Assembly: GCA_021813175.1 (NCBI GenBank)
Contig: JAKALJ010000023.1
Span: 1 to 5,646, forward strand
DNA length: 5,646 bases
Source of the DNA: a bacterium
GTDB lineage: Bacteria > Patescibacteriota > Minisyncoccia > Phycocordibacterales > UBA9973
Reading direction: 5' to 3'
Shown here: piece by piece, positions 5,501 through 5,646 of the stretch
How positions within the stretch are numbered: the first letter of the stretch is position 1
Layout: each line of letters begins with the position of its first letter
Program-made: the position numbers and the translations under genes
Notes under the pieces: generated by a model
What the model saw: the letters and a program-made list of their open reading frames with translations, nothing else
Told to the model about the DNA's origin: nothing
The model's database searches: none

Positions 5501-5539
5501 GAGCGGCAGGCGGAGGCCTGGAGCCTCCGCCTGCCGCTC
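5501..5539. repeat. 17-bp perfect GC-rich hairpin after the DksA-family gene
   Basis: GAGCGGCAGGCGGAGGC (5501-5517) is exactly complementary to 5523-5539 with the loop CTGGA. It begins one base after the stop codon. No T-tract follows, so it is not an intrinsic terminator by itself. It could protect the mRNA 3' end or be a dispersed palindromic repeat. Confidence 0.8.
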
Positions 5540-5561
5540 CACGGTTTACCTATCGCCTAGA

Positions 5562-5591
5562 GCGAATGATTAAGAGTCATTCGCCTTTTTT
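5562..5591 (+). terminator. Intrinsic terminator of the DksA-family gene
   Basis: GCGAATGA (5562-5569) pairs with TCATTCGC (5577-5584), with a possible extra T-G pair at 5570/5576, followed by one C and six Ts (5586-5591). This is a classical rho-independent terminator for rightward transcription. It ends only three bases before the next candidate start codon. Confidence 0.85.
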
Positions 5592-5594
5592 ATT

Positions 5595-5646
5595 ATGAGT
5601 TTTGCCAAAATATATTCAGCCCAGATAAATCTTCTTTCCGGCACCA
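5595..5646 (+). CDS. N-terminus of a probable ComM/YifB-type Mg-chelatase-like ATPase (cut by window edge)
   Basis: Seventeen codons are visible before the right edge, reading MSFAKIYSAQINLLSGT. This closely resembles the start of ComM/YifB-family proteins as I remember them in Parcubacteria, where a MSFAK-YSAQ-type opening precedes the N-terminal domain. These are AAA+ ATPases related to magnesium chelatase subunits; ComM acts as a branch-migration helicase in natural transformation. No ATPase motif is inside the window, so the assignment rests only on this short match. The terminator of the preceding gene lies immediately upstream and no Shine-Dalgarno sequence is present. A non-coding or different reading is possible. 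Confidence 0.55.
   Translation, partial: MSFAKIYSAQINLLSGT

Overview
The window looks like chromosomal DNA from an uncultured bacterium of the Candidate Phyla Radiation (Patescibacteria), most likely a Parcubacteria-type lineage. This is an inference from protein style, not from a marker phylogeny. The signs are a short S15, a TraR/DksA-type protein with a C-x2-C...C-x2-H zinc site, a single-pass membrane protein that resembles Parcubacterial hypothetical proteins as I remember them, and a ComM/YifB-like N-terminus at the right edge. No gene here is preceded by a convincing Shine-Dalgarno sequence.

Layout: (1) 1-836, minus strand: a XerC/D-like tyrosine recombinase whose last residues, including the expected catalytic tyrosine, lie beyond the left edge. 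(2) 837-1111: the intergenic region between divergent genes, mostly filled by a 174-base inverted-repeat element (897-1070) with two nested hairpins. (3) 1112-1885: rpsO and a NYN/DUF88 putative ribonuclease gene, 12 bases apart. (4) 1886-2085: a promoter and a roughly 139-base structured leader in front of pnp. (5) 2086-5070: pnp, then after 3 bases a single-pass membrane protein of unknown function. (6) 5125-5591: a TraR/DksA-family gene with its own promoter, ending in two tandem hairpins, the second a canonical intrinsic terminator. (7) 5595-5646: the first 17 codons of a probable ComM/YifB-type Mg-chelatase-like ATPase.

The core is an RNA-centred neighbourhood. The widespread rpsO-pnp pairing is kept, but a NYN-domain putative nuclease sits between the two genes. 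The leader before pnp ends in a 12-bp perfect hairpin next to the start codon, which recalls the structured, autoregulated pnp leader of E. coli, although homology is not shown. All four predicted promoters carry a TG-extended -10 of the form TGSTAMKAT or close to it. At rpsO and at the DksA-family gene the -10 box lies exactly six bases before the ATG, which predicts leaderless transcripts.

I found no CRISPR array, tRNA, rRNA or recognisable transposase gene. The most unusual item is the inverted-repeat element beside the recombinase. It could be a small non-autonomous mobile element, a folded recombination site or a structured RNA, and the window alone cannot decide which.
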